NCBI GenBank assembly: GCA_025450495.1
Contig: JANWHI010000048.1
Span: 1-18,517 of the forward strand
Length of the DNA stretch: 18,517 nucleotides
From: Candidatus Dormiibacter sp.
GTDB taxonomy: Bacteria > Chloroflexota > Dormibacteria > UBA8260
Reading direction: 5' to 3'
The notes below the pieces were generated by a model, which had not been told where the DNA came from, searched no databases, and saw only the letters and a list, made by a program, of their open reading frames with translations. This document shows, one piece after another, positions 7,360 through 14,856 of this stretch. The position numbers and the translations under genes are program-made. How positions within the stretch are numbered: position 1 is the first letter of the stretch; each line of letters begins with the position of its first letter.

Positions 7360-7860
7360 GTGGACGTGCATACCGGCAAGCTCGATGCCACGGGGATGCG
7401 CTTTGGCATCGTGGTCGGGCGCTTCAATGACATCGTGTCGCAGCGGCTGCTCGAGGGCGCGGTCGACACCCTGGTCCGCCACGGCGCGCGCGACGCCGAC
7501 CTGGTGGTTGCCTGGGTGCCGGGCTCGTTCGAGGTCCCGGTGGCGGCGCGGGAGCTCGCCGAGCACGGCAACGTCGACGCGGTGATCTGTCTCGGCGTGG
7601 TGATCCGTGGCGAGACCACCCACTTCGACCTGGTCGCAGCCGAGGCCGCCCGCGGCGTCGGCGCAGTCCATACCGCCACGGGCATCCCGGCGAGCTTCGG
7701 CGTGGTCACGGCCGAGAACCTCGAGCAGGCGCTGGCCCGCGCCGGGGGCAAGGCCGGCAACAAGGGTGCCGACGCGGCGCTGGCTGCTGTCGAGATGGTG
7801 AGCCTGCTGCGCGCCATCCGCCGTCCGCGACCGGCGGCCCGGCGCACCGCCGCCTCCTGA
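7360..7860 (+). CDS. ribH: 6,7-dimethyl-8-ribityllumazine synthase
   Basis: Condenses the pyrimidine product of RibD/RibA with the RibB product to form lumazine, usually in an icosahedral or pentameric shell. It has 166 residues from a GTG at 7360. Motifs: VGRFNDIVSQRLLEGA (19-34) with the phenyl-stacking Phe22, PGSFEVP (54-60), GVVIRGETTHFD (79-90) carrying the catalytic His88, and GGKAGNKGADAA (129-140). The C-terminus ends in a basic tail (RRPRPAARR) beyond the usual fold. An ATG at 7352 is in a different frame and is not used. No good Shine-Dalgarno is seen before the GTG. Separated from ribBA by 73 bases, yet clearly part of the same pathway block. Confidence 0.93.
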   Translation: MDVHTGKLDATGMRFGIVVGRFNDIVSQRLLEGAVDTLVRHGARDADLVVAWVPGSFEVPVAARELAEHGNVDAVICLGVVIRGETTHFDLVAAEAARGVGAVHTATGIPASFGVVTAENLEQALARAGGKAGNKGADAALAAVEMVSLLRAIRRPRPAARRTAAS

Positions 7861-7877
7861 CGGACTCGCGCCGCCGG

Positions 7878-8789
7878 ATGCGGATCGTCTCTCTTCTGCC
7901 CAGCGCCACCGAGCTTCTCTTTGCGATCGGCGCGGGAGACGAGGTGGTGGCGGTGACCCATGAGTGCGATCACCCGGAGGCGGTGCGCGCGCTCCCCGCC
8001 GTCACCGCCAACGTTCTCGACCACCAGGGCCGGGCACCGGCGAGCATCGATCGCCACCTCAACCAGGCCAGGCATGACGGATCGAGCATCTATGCCCTGG
8101 ACGAGGACGCCCTGGCCAGGCTGCGACCCGACCTCATCGTCACCCAGGAGCTCTGCGATGTCTGCGCGGTGGCCTACCGGGACGTCACCGCGGCGGTACG
8201 CCGGCTGCCCGGGTCCGTCGACGTCCTCTCGCTGGAGCCGAGCTCTCTGCGCGACATCGTGGCGACGGTGACCACGCTCGGCGACGTGACCGGCCACGTG
8301 GCCGGGGCCACAGCGCTTGCCGGCTCGATGAGCGAGCGGATCGCCGCGGTCGCACAGCGCCCGCGACCGCATCCCGAGCCGGTGGTGGCGTGCGTGGAGT
8401 GGACGGATCCGATCATGGCCGGTGGGCACTGGGTGCCTGAGATGGTTCGCCTCGCCGGCGGCGGCGATGCACTCGGGCACGAAGGTGAACCCTCACGGTA
8501 CGTCGACTGGGACGCGGTCATGCAGGCGCGCCCCGAGGTGATGGTGCTGATGCCCTGCGGTTTCGGGCTCGACCGCACGCTCGAGCTTGCACCGGAGATG
8601 ACCGAACGGCCCGGCTTCGGCGATCTCCCTTGCGCGCGACATGGCCGGGTGGCTGCGGTCGACGGCTCCTCGTTCTTCAACCGCCCGGGCCCGCGGATCG
8701 TCGACGGGTTGGAGATCCTGGCCGCGATCCTCCGCGGCCAACCGGGCTCGCCGTTGCCTCGCGGGGCAGCCTGGATGCCGCTTGGCTAG
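7878..8789 (+). CDS. Cobalamin-binding-like protein (BtuF/periplasmic-binding fold), no signal peptide
   Basis: The 303 residues have the helical-backbone substrate-binding fold of the BtuF/FhuD family. The N-terminal lobe begins [20 protein letters not shown] and [12 protein letters not shown]. The pattern [15 protein letters not shown] at about residues 77-91 is typical, and the second lobe contains [16 protein letters not shown] and [13 protein letters not shown]. It begins directly with the first beta strand, so there is no signal peptide or lipobox. The protein should be cytoplasmic or an orphan binding domain, and no ABC transporter genes adjoin it. Related stand-alone proteins are annotated as cobalamin-binding; the ligand here is inferred from the family only. 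It starts 17 bases after ribH and ends tail-to-tail with rpmB, sharing four bases. Confidence 0.8.
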   Translation: MRIVSLLPSATELLFAIGAGDEVVAVTHECDHPEAVRALPAVTANVLDHQGRAPASIDRHLNQARHDGSSIYALDEDALARLRPDLIVTQELCDVCAVAYRDVTAAVRRLPGSVDVLSLEPSSLRDIVATVTTLGDVTGHVAGATALAGSMSERIAAVAQRPRPHPEPVVACVEWTDPIMAGGHWVPEMVRLAGGGDALGHEGEPSRYVDWDAVMQARPEVMVLMPCGFGLDRTLELAPEMTERPGFGDLPCARHGRVAAVDGSSFFNRPGPRIVDGLEILAAILRGQPGSPLPRGAAWMPLG

Positions 8790-8974
8790 CGTGCGGCCTT
8801 GGCCTGGGTGCGGATGCACCGCGTGCAGATCTTGGCCCTCACCAGCCGGCCGGCGCGAAGGACGTGCTGCGACTGCAGGTTGGGCATGAAGCGCCGCCGG
8901 GTGTGGCGCTTGGAATGGCTCACATTGTTGCCCGTCATTGGGCCCTTTCCGCAGACGTCGCAGCGCTGAGACAT
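8786..8974 (-). CDS. rpmB: 50S ribosomal protein L28, zinc-binding type
   Basis: A 62-residue L28 on the minus strand, part of the large ribosomal subunit. It opens [20 protein letters not shown] and contains HTRRRFMPN, both typical of bacterial L28. Two cysteine pairs, CDVC (5-8) and CTRC near residue 50, make this the zinc-ribbon form rather than the zinc-free paralogue used under zinc limitation. The ATG complement is at 8972-8974; GGGAAAG at 8992-8986 lies 11 bases upstream as a possible ribosome site. Its TAG overlaps the TAG of the convergent gene in the palindrome CTAG (8786-8789). The order rpmB opposite asp23-fakA is common in Gram-positive-type genomes. Confidence 0.95.
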   Translation of the reverse strand: MSQRCDVCGKGPMTGNNVSHSKRHTRRRFMPNLQSQHVLRAGRLVRAKICTRCIRTQAKAAR

Positions 8975-9030
8975 GGTCTGGTGATCTTTCCCGAGAACCA
9001 CCCACCGCCGAGAGCGGGGGTGCGGCGTAC

Positions 9031-9036
9031 TAGAAT
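9031..9036 (+). promoter_or_regulatory. Candidate -10 element in the rpmB / asp23 divergent region
   Basis: TAGAAT (in gtactagaattg) is the best -10-like hexamer in the 148-base region 8975-9122 and would give an asp23 leader of about 80 bases. The overlapping CTAG also offers a weaker match for rpmB on the minus strand. The rest of the gap holds a short hairpin (gccac 9045-9049 / gtggc 9054-9058) and the palindrome ggcgcgcc at 9062-9069. Confidence 0.3.
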
Positions 9037-9107
9037 TGCGCCCCGCCACGCACGTGGCCTTGGCGCGCCCCGGACAACACCCGGGCGGTCGCCGAGGATA
9101 ACACACG

Positions 9108-9120
9108 GCCGCAGAGCGGC
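9108..9120 (+). promoter_or_regulatory. Hairpin directly before the asp23-family start codon
   Basis: gccgc (9108-9112) and gcggc (9116-9120) pair perfectly around the loop aga, two bases before the ATG at 9123. In an mRNA this would mask the position where a ribosome site should lie, and no free Shine-Dalgarno is seen. Confidence 0.3.
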
Positions 9121-9122
9121 TT

Positions 9123-9530
9123 ATGGGATCCGACGTGACGAGCAAGACCAAGGCCCCGCACGCCCTGACCCGCACCGAGAGCCTCGGCCGGATCGAGGTG
9201 TCACCGCGTGTTGTCGCGTCGATCGTCGGCCACGCCGCCAATGAGTGCTACGGCGTGGTCGGCATGGCGGCGCGGGGATTGCGCGACGGCATCGCCGAAC
9301 GCCTCAACCGTGAAAACGTCCATCGGGGCGTCGAGATCGAGGTGCGCGAGGGTGGCATCCTCATCGAGCTCTACATCATCGCCCAGTACGGGACGCGCAT
9401 CAGCGAGGTCGCGCACAACCTGATGAGCGTGGTGCGCTACGCAGTCGAGAAGTCGCTGGGACTGCCCGTCCTGGCGGTCAATGTCAATGTGCAGGGCATC
9501 CACCTGGAGTCAGACGATGCCCGGGGCTGA
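9123..9530 (+). CDS. Asp23/Gls24 (DUF322) family envelope-stress protein
   Basis: A 135-residue member of the Asp23/YloU family, small proteins tied to envelope stress and often encoded directly before the fatty-acid kinase gene. The core pattern is [20 protein letters not shown] (24-43), followed by GVVGMA. A charged linker leads to [18 protein letters not shown] (69-86), then the helix and strand [20 protein letters not shown] and AVNVNVQGI. No membrane segment is present. The start is either ATG 9123 or GTG 9135: the ATG is preceded by a hairpin, while the GTG has GGGA at 9125-9128 at a workable distance. Residues 1-15 are poorly constrained and do not decide it. Its last 14 bases overlap fakA, arguing for coupled translation. 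Confidence 0.87.
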   Translation: MGSDVTSKTKAPHALTRTESLGRIEVSPRVVASIVGHAANECYGVVGMAARGLRDGIAERLNRENVHRGVEIEVREGGILIELYIIAQYGTRISEVAHNLMSVVRYAVEKSLGLPVLAVNVNVQGIHLESDDARG

Positions 9531-11280
9531 GGCGGGTTCCAAGCTCACCGTGTTGCGCGAGCCACTCCTTCAGGTCGACGGTGAGCAGGTGCTCGCCGGG
9601 TTTCGCTCGGCGCTGGCCTGGCTGCAGACCAACCAGGAGGAGATCAACGACCTCAACGTGTTTCCTGTCCCCGACGGCGACACAGGTTCGAACATGTATC
9701 TCACCCTGCGCTCGGCGGTGGAGGAGGCGCAGGCCGCCTCCCCTGCTGCATCGGCGTCGGCGGTGCTCGCCGCGGCGGCACACGGATCGCTGCTGGGGGC
9801 GCGGGGCAACAGCGGCGTGATCCTGTCGCAGGTCCTACGCGGGCTCGCCCAGGGCGTCGGCGGACAGGCGAGCCTCGACGCGTCCGGCTGGGCACGGGGG
9901 CTGCGAGAGGCGAGGACGGTGGCCTACAAGGCGGTCATGAAGCCCACCGAGGGCACCATCCTGACGGTGGTGCGGGAGGCTGCCGAAGCGGCCACCAAGG
10001 CAGCCGAGGAGAGTGCGGACATCGTCACCGTGCTGGAGCACGCGGTCCGCGCCAGCCACGCCGCCGTCGAGCGCACCACCGAGCAGCTCCAGGTGCTCAG
10101 GGACGCGGGTGTCGTCGACGCCGGCGGGTTCGGGTTCGCGGTCATCCTCGAAGGGCTGAGCCGCTCCATCGCGGATCCTCAGGCAGCCCAGTCGCCGCCG
10201 CTGGGCCCACGCCGGCGCTCCGGTGAGGGGCGGGTCCAGCTCCCCTTCGCCGAGGACGCACCACGGCCGGCCAAGCGCCCCGCACTGCGGCGCGGCGCGG
10301 CAGCCGTCGCCATGAAGGAAGAGGGATGGGGTTACTGCACGGAGTTCCTCATCCACGGACCAGGGCTGAGCGTCGACACCCTCCGCGACGAGCTGGCTGC
10401 GCTCGGCCAGTCCGCGCTCGTCGTCGGCGACGCCGCGCTGGTACGCGTGCACATCCACACCGCAGAGCCGGCGCCGCTGATCGCGACGGCGTCGCGGCGA
10501 GGCCGGCTCAGCAAGCTCAAGGTCGAGGACATGTCGGCGCAACACCATGAGGTTCTCGAGCGTGCCGATACCGACGAGGACGCTCGTGGGACGGCGGCAC
10601 CGCCGGCCACGGACGCGCCGCGCAAACCGCTCGGTGTTGTCTCCGTCGCAGCCGGCGAGGGTTTCCGAGACATCCTTGCCAGCCTCGGTGCCGACAGCAT
10701 CGTCGAGGGCGGCCAGACCATGAACCCATCCATCGAGGACCTGATCAAGGGGGTGCGGTCGGCGCACGCCGACGCGGTCGTGCTGCTGCCCAACAACGGC
10801 AACGTCATCCTCACCGCCCAGCAGGTGAACGGTATCGTCGACGACATCGACGTGCGCGTGGTTCCCACGCGCAACCTTCCCCAGGGCATCAGCGCTCTGC
10901 TCGCGCTCGAGCCCGACGCCAGCCTCGACGCCAACAGCTCGCGCATGGCGAGCGCCATCGCGCACGTGCATGCCCTCGAGGTGACCCGCGCCGTCCGCAA
11001 CAGCAGCGCAGGTGGCCACCGCATCAAGGCCGGTGACGCGCTCGGCATCCTCGACGAGCAGATCACCGAAGTCGGAGCCGACGAGCGCAGCGTCATCGAG
11101 GCCGTCCTGCACGGCCTGGCCAGGGCGCCCGAGCTGGTCACCGTGTACCGAGGCGGCAAGGTCGATGCGGCGGACGCGGAGGCTCTCGTCGGCGGACTGC
11201 GCGGCGACTTCCCGGCCACTGAGTTCGAGCTGCACGCGGGCGGCCAGGAGCACTACGCGTACGTCCTCTCCCTGGAGTGA
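9517..11280 (+). CDS. fakA: Fatty acid kinase ATP-binding subunit (DhaL/DAK2 family, FakA/YloV)
   Basis: Phosphorylates a fatty acid presented by a FakB (DegV) partner, giving acyl-phosphate for phospholipid synthesis. The N-terminal DhaL kinase domain (about 20-215) carries the Mg-ATP motif VPDGDTGSN (51-59), GARGNSGVILSQ (94-105) and DAGVVDAGGFGF (196-207). After a low-complexity linker with Arg/Pro/Ala (about 225-262), the middle domain begins WGYCTEFLIHG. The C-terminal domain includes GGQTMNPSIEDL and LLPNNGNVILTAQQV, as in complete FakA proteins. At 587 residues it is full length. ATG 9517 is chosen because GGAG (9506-9509) precedes it by seven bases and it removes a non-conserved in-frame extension. 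The DegV gene follows after four bases, giving the kinase and its lipid carrier in one operon. Confidence 0.9.
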   Translation: MPGAEAGSKLTVLREPLLQVDGEQVLAGFRSALAWLQTNQEEINDLNVFPVPDGDTGSNMYLTLRSAVEEAQAASPAASASAVLAAAAHGSLLGARGNSGVILSQVLRGLAQGVGGQASLDASGWARGLREARTVAYKAVMKPTEGTILTVVREAAEAATKAAEESADIVTVLEHAVRASHAAVERTTEQLQVLRDAGVVDAGGFGFAVILEGLSRSIADPQAAQSPPLGPRRRSGEGRVQLPFAEDAPRPAKRPALRRGAAAVAMKEEGWGYCTEFLIHGPGLSVDTLRDELAALGQSALVVGDAALVRVHIHTAEPAPLIATASRRGRLSKLKVEDMSAQHHEVLERADTDEDARGTAAPPATDAPRKPLGVVSVAAGEGFRDILASLGADSIVEGGQTMNPSIEDLIKGVRSAHADAVVLLPNNGNVILTAQQVNGIVDDIDVRVVPTRNLPQGISALLALEPDASLDANSSRMASAIAHVHALEVTRAVRNSSAGGHRIKAGDALGILDEQITEVGADERSVIEAVLHGLARAPELVTVYRGGKVDAADAEALVGGLRGDFPATEFELHAGGQEHYAYVLSLE

Positions 11281-11284
11281 CCGT

Positions 11285-12118
11285 GTGATCAGGGTCGTCA
11301 CGGACTCGACGTCGGATATCCTTCCGGCCGCGGCAGCACGCCTTGGCGTCGATGTCGTGCCGCTCACCGTGCGCTTCGGCGACGAGCAGTTCCGCGACGG
11401 CGTCGACCTCAGCCCCGAACAGTTCTACAGACGCCTCCCCAACACTCAGGTGCAGCCGACCACGTCGCAGCCGACCCCGGAGCAGTTCGCCGAGGTGTAC
11501 CGCAGATATGTCGGCGCCGGAGATTCGGTCGTTTCCGTCCACATCTCGGGGAAGCTGAGCGGCACCCTCCAGTCGGCGAGCCTCGCCGCCCAGGAGTTCG
11601 CCAACGGGGCTGTCCGGGTGGTCGACTCGACGACTGTGAGCGCGGGCATCCAGATCCTTGTGCGCGGTGCGCTCGCCGACATCGCCGCGGGCGCCGGCCA
11701 GGACGTGGTGGTCGAGCGCATGGAGGAGCGGCGCGGGCGCGTCGGCGTCTACGTGCTGCTCGACACGCTCACCTACCTGCAGCGAGGTGGCCGGGTCGGT
11801 CGTGCCCAGGGGCTTCTCGGCGGGGTGCTCAACGTCAAGCCGCTGCTGCGCGTGGCCGAGGGTGAGGTGCAGCCCGAGGCCCGGGTGCGCAGCCGCCAGC
11901 AGGGCATCGCCAAGCTGGTCGAGATTGCCGCGGCGCAGCGACCGCTCGAGGCGCTTGGGGTCTTCCACTGCGGCGCCCCCGAGCTGGTCGGCCTCGTCGA
12001 ACCCCGGCTGCGCGCCGACCATCCCGGCGTCGCGATCTTCGACGGGCAGCTCGGCGCCGTGGTCGGGACGTACAGCGGTCCGGGCGGTGTCGGCATCGCG
12101 CTCCTGCGCACCAGCTGA
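11285..12118 (+). CDS. DegV family protein (fatty-acid-binding FakB-like subunit)
   Basis: DegV proteins bind a fatty acid in a tunnel and present its carboxylate to FakA. The 277 residues start at a GTG with GGAG (11274-11277) seven bases upstream. Motifs: VVTDSTSDIL (4-13), PTTSQPTPEQF (58-68) with the ligand-binding Thr/Ser, HISGKLSGT (86-94), LTYLQRGGRV (162-171) with Arg170, and GVLNVKPLL (180-188). The C-terminal loop reads GTYSGPGG (261-268). Most family members have His where this has Tyr263, and that His is thought to contact the ligand head group, so the substitution is unusual. Adjacency to fakA makes a FakB role very likely; which fatty acids it prefers cannot be told. Confidence 0.88.
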   Translation: MIRVVTDSTSDILPAAAARLGVDVVPLTVRFGDEQFRDGVDLSPEQFYRRLPNTQVQPTTSQPTPEQFAEVYRRYVGAGDSVVSVHISGKLSGTLQSASLAAQEFANGAVRVVDSTTVSAGIQILVRGALADIAAGAGQDVVVERMEERRGRVGVYVLLDTLTYLQRGGRVGRAQGLLGGVLNVKPLLRVAEGEVQPEARVRSRQQGIAKLVEIAAAQRPLEALGVFHCGAPELVGLVEPRLRADHPGVAIFDGQLGAVVGTYSGPGGVGIALLRTS

Positions 12119-12156
12119 CCGGCGGCGTTCTCCCCCGAGCCCGGCCGTGCCGCCGG
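12119..12156. terminator. Perfect 8-bp inverted repeat directly after the degV stop
   Basis: CCGGCGGC (12119-12126) is exactly complementary to GCCGCCGG (12149-12156), with a 22-base loop. It begins at the base after the degV TGA and ends 19 bases before the recG -10-like box. The position suggests a transcript end or boundary; the lack of a T-run keeps this tentative. Confidence 0.35.
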
Positions 12157-12175
12157 ACGGCGCGCTGTTCGCGGC

Positions 12176-12181
12176 TATAGT
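12176..12181 (+). promoter_or_regulatory. Candidate -10 element for recG
   Basis: TATAGT is the closest match to TATAAT in the window and lies 9 bases before the recG ATG (12191). The predicted RNA start is 0-4 bases before the start codon. No -35 consensus upstream. Confidence 0.45.
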
Positions 12182-12190
12182 CGAAGGCCG

Positions 12191-14269
12191 ATGGCATCCG
12201 CAACCCGGCCGGTGGCGCTGCGACTGATTACCACGTCAACGCCGGTGAGTGCCCTCTCCGGGGTGGGCCCGGAGAAGCGCAACGCACTCGACAAGCTTGG
12301 CATCAGCACCGTGCGCGACCTGCTGTACCACCTGCCGCGCCGTCACGAGGACAGCCGGCAGGTCACCCCGCTGGCGGAGCTGCGTGCCGGCGAGGTACAG
12401 ACGTCGCACGTGAGGGTGCGCAGCGCCACCAGGTACGTGACGTCCAAGAAGAAGATAGAGATCGTCGAGGCGTCGCTGACCGACGACAGCGGCGTTGTGG
12501 TCACCGCCGTGTGGTTCAAGCAGGGCTTCCTGCTCAAGCAGCTCGCCAGCAGACCGGAGCTCATGGTCCACGGCAAGGTGCACAGCTCCCGCACGGGTCT
12601 CGTCTACCAAAATCCCAAGTTCGAGCCTGTGCGACTGGGCCAACGACACGTGGGGCTGCTCGCGCCCGTCTACCCGGAGTCGGGCAAGCTGACGTCGCGC
12701 TTCCTGCGCTCACAGATCGAACCCCTGCTGACCCTCGCGGACGCCCTCCCGGACCGCTTGCCGCCAGCGGTGCGGGAGGCCGAGGGGCTGATGCCCATCG
12801 CCCGCGCCCTGCACCAGGCGCATTTCCCTGAGAACGACGAGCTGGCCGCGCGGGCCCGCGAACGCATCGCCTTCGAGGAGATGTTCCTCCTTCAACTGGC
12901 CGCTCAGCGTGCCCGACGCCGCCGGCTGCGCAGCACCGGTGTGGTGATCCCATACGACGTTGCCACGGCCCGCGCCTTCGCGCAGTCGTTGCCGTTTCAG
13001 CTCACCAACGGGCAACGCAGAGCGGCGCACGAGATCCTCACCGACATGGCCGAGAGCGGTCCGATGAGTCGCCTCCTCCAGGGCGACGTCGGCAGCGGCA
13101 AGACGGCCGTGGCCGCGATGGCCGCGCTGATGACCCACCGGGCTGGCCTGCAGGCGGCGGTGATGGCTCCGACAGAGATCCTCGCCCGCCAGCATCAGGC
13201 AACCCTCACCGAGCTGCTCACCCCCCACGACCTGGCCCCGCGTCTGTTGGTCGGAAGCACACCGGTGCGCGCTCGTCGCGAGATCCTCGAGGCCATGGCC
13301 AACGGTCGCGAGTCGCTCCTGGTCGGGACGCACGCGCTGATTGAGGACGACGTCGTGTTCAGCAGCCTCGGCCTTGCCGTCGTCGACGAGCAACATCGCT
13401 TCGGGGTGGCCCAACGCCAACGGTTGCGGCGCAAGAGCGACCTGATGCCCAACTTCCTGGCGATGACCGCGACCCCGATCCCGCGATCGCTGTCGCTGAC
13501 CGCATACGGCGACGTCAACGTCAGCGAGCTGCGCGAGATGCCCCCCGGGCGACAGGCCGTGGCGACGCGCGTGGTGCCACCGCACCAGCGGGCGGAAGCG
13601 TATGCCTTCATCCGCGACCAGGTCGGCCTCGGCCGGCAGGCGTTCGTGATCTGTCCGCTCATCGAGGAGAGCGACAAGCTCGGCGTGCGCAGCGCCACCG
13701 CTGAGTACGAGCGGCTGAGGCGCGAGGTCTTCTCGGACCTGCGCGTGGCGTTGCTGCACGGCCGCCTGCCCGCGCGCGACAAGGAGGAACGGATGGCCGC
13801 GTTCGCCCAAGGGGCTGTCGACATCCTGGTCGCCACCAGCGTCGTCGAGGTGGGCGTCGACGTCCCCAACGCCACCATCGTGGTCATCGAGGGCGCCGAG
13901 CGCTTCGGCCTTGCCCAGCTGCACCAGTTCCGCGGCCGGGTCGGCCGTGGTGAGCATCGCTCGTTCTGCCTGCTCTTCCAGGGCAGCATCGACGAGGAGG
14001 GCTCGCATCGTCTCGACACGGTGGCGTCGACGCACGACGGCTTCGCGCTGGCCGAGGCCGACCTGCGCCTGCGCGGGCCCGGCGACGTGGCCGGGCTGCG
14101 CCAGCACGGCCTCCCCGAGATGCTGGCGGCCGATCTTCTCGACGTCGCCATGCTCCAACGCGCGCGGGCCGCCGCCCAGCGGTGGCTGGACGAGGATCCC
14201 GATCTCACCGCGCACGAGCCGCTGCGCGAGGCGATGCACGGCTACAGCGCCGTCTTCGACCTCGACTGA
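12191..14269 (+). CDS. recG: ATP-dependent DNA helicase RecG
   Basis: A double-strand translocase that reverses stalled replication forks and processes branched DNA. The 692 residues cover the whole enzyme. The N-terminal wedge/OB domain runs to about 200, with LSGVGPEKRNALDKLGI at 22-38, a helix-hairpin-helix-like entry. Helicase domain 1 has Walker A GDVGSGKT (298-305), motif Ia APTEILARQH (326-335), the DEQH box (399-402) followed by RFG, and TATPIPRSL (426-434). Helicase domain 2 has VVEVGVDVPNA, QLHQFRGRVGRGEHRS (motif VI) and the downstream TRG-type segment. No key motif is missing. It starts after a -10-like box with no Shine-Dalgarno. It probably shares a transcript with rsmD, coaD and the coiled-coil gene. 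Confidence 0.95.
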   Translation: MASATRPVALRLITTSTPVSALSGVGPEKRNALDKLGISTVRDLLYHLPRRHEDSRQVTPLAELRAGEVQTSHVRVRSATRYVTSKKKIEIVEASLTDDSGVVVTAVWFKQGFLLKQLASRPELMVHGKVHSSRTGLVYQNPKFEPVRLGQRHVGLLAPVYPESGKLTSRFLRSQIEPLLTLADALPDRLPPAVREAEGLMPIARALHQAHFPENDELAARARERIAFEEMFLLQLAAQRARRRRLRSTGVVIPYDVATARAFAQSLPFQLTNGQRRAAHEILTDMAESGPMSRLLQGDVGSGKTAVAAMAALMTHRAGLQAAVMAPTEILARQHQATLTELLTPHDLAPRLLVGSTPVRARREILEAMANGRESLLVGTHALIEDDVVFSSLGLAVVDEQHRFGVAQRQRLRRKSDLMPNFLAMTATPIPRSLSLTAYGDVNVSELREMPPGRQAVATRVVPPHQRAEAYAFIRDQVGLGRQAFVICPLIEESDKLGVRSATAEYERLRREVFSDLRVALLHGRLPARDKEERMAAFAQGAVDILVATSVVEVGVDVPNATIVVIEGAERFGLAQLHQFRGRVGRGEHRSFCLLFQGSIDEEGSHRLDTVASTHDGFALAEADLRLRGPGDVAGLRQHGLPEMLAADLLDVAMLQRARAAAQRWLDEDPDLTAHEPLREAMHGYSAVFDLD

Positions 14270-14277
14270 GTCGAGTC

Positions 14278-14856
14278 ATGCCCGGCATGGCCCAGACGAG
14301 GATCACCGGGGGGCGGTGGCGGGGACGCCTGGTGGCCACGCCGCGCGAACAGCTGCTGCGCCCCACCCGCGCTGTGGTCCGCGAGGCGCTGTTCAACATT
14401 CTGGGCGACGAGATCGCCGGCGCGACCATGTTGGACCTCTATGCGGGTGCAGGCACCGTGGGCTTCGAGGCACTGTCACGCGGAGCCGCGCGAGTCACGT
14501 TCGTCGACCGCGACGAGAGAGCCCTGGCGCTCATCCGGGCGACCGCTGCGCACCTCGGTTGCCTGCCCAGCTGCGGTCTCGTCCGCGCCGACGCGGTCCC
14601 CTGGGTGCGATCGCACCCGCGCCAGCTCGCCGACGCCGCCGTGGTCTTCATCGACGCGCCCTACCGGGACGCATCGGTGGTCGACGTGCTCGACAGCCTC
14701 GGCCATGCTCCACCACGGCTGGTGGTGTGCGAACATCACCGCGCCCGCTCGCTGCCCGAACGCATCGGCGGCCTCGCCGTGGCCCGCCGCGCCCGGTACG
14801 GCATCACGGATTTGAGCATCCTGCGACCGGCCGACATGGAGGTGGGCGAACGGTGA
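14278..14856 (+). CDS. rsmD: 16S rRNA (guanine966-N2)-methyltransferase
   Basis: Methylates G966 of 16S rRNA in the assembled small subunit using SAM. The 192 residues begin with the family signature RITGGRWRGRLV (8-19) and RPTRAVVREALFNIL (28-42). The SAM-binding motif is DLYAGAGTVGFEALSRGA (53-70), and VDRDE (77-81) holds the acidic residue for the ribose. The catalytic motif, usually DPPY/DPPF in this family, reads DAPY here (126-129), losing the first proline. Start: ATG 14278, eight bases after the recG stop; ATG 14287 would also retain the signature. The gene overlaps coaD by four bases (GTGA). RsmD-coaD adjacency is widespread, and supports the assignment. Confidence 0.92.
   Translation: MPGMAQTRITGGRWRGRLVATPREQLLRPTRAVVREALFNILGDEIAGATMLDLYAGAGTVGFEALSRGAARVTFVDRDERALALIRATAAHLGCLPSCGLVRADAVPWVRSHPRQLADAAVVFIDAPYRDASVVDVLDSLGHAPPRLVVCEHHRARSLPERIGGLAVARRARYGITDLSILRPADMEVGER

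Noticed and set aside
6276..8480. 734-codon open frame on the minus strand across ribBA, ribH and the BtuF-like gene
   Set aside because: It is antisense to well-supported genes, low in complexity and resembles no protein; long antisense frames are expected at this GC content.
9835..11367. 510-codon minus-strand frame opposite fakA
   Set aside because: Mirror of the high-GC third positions of fakA, with no recognisable motif.
12710..14239. 509-codon minus-strand frame opposite recG
   Set aside because: Same reason: antisense shadow of a complete recG.
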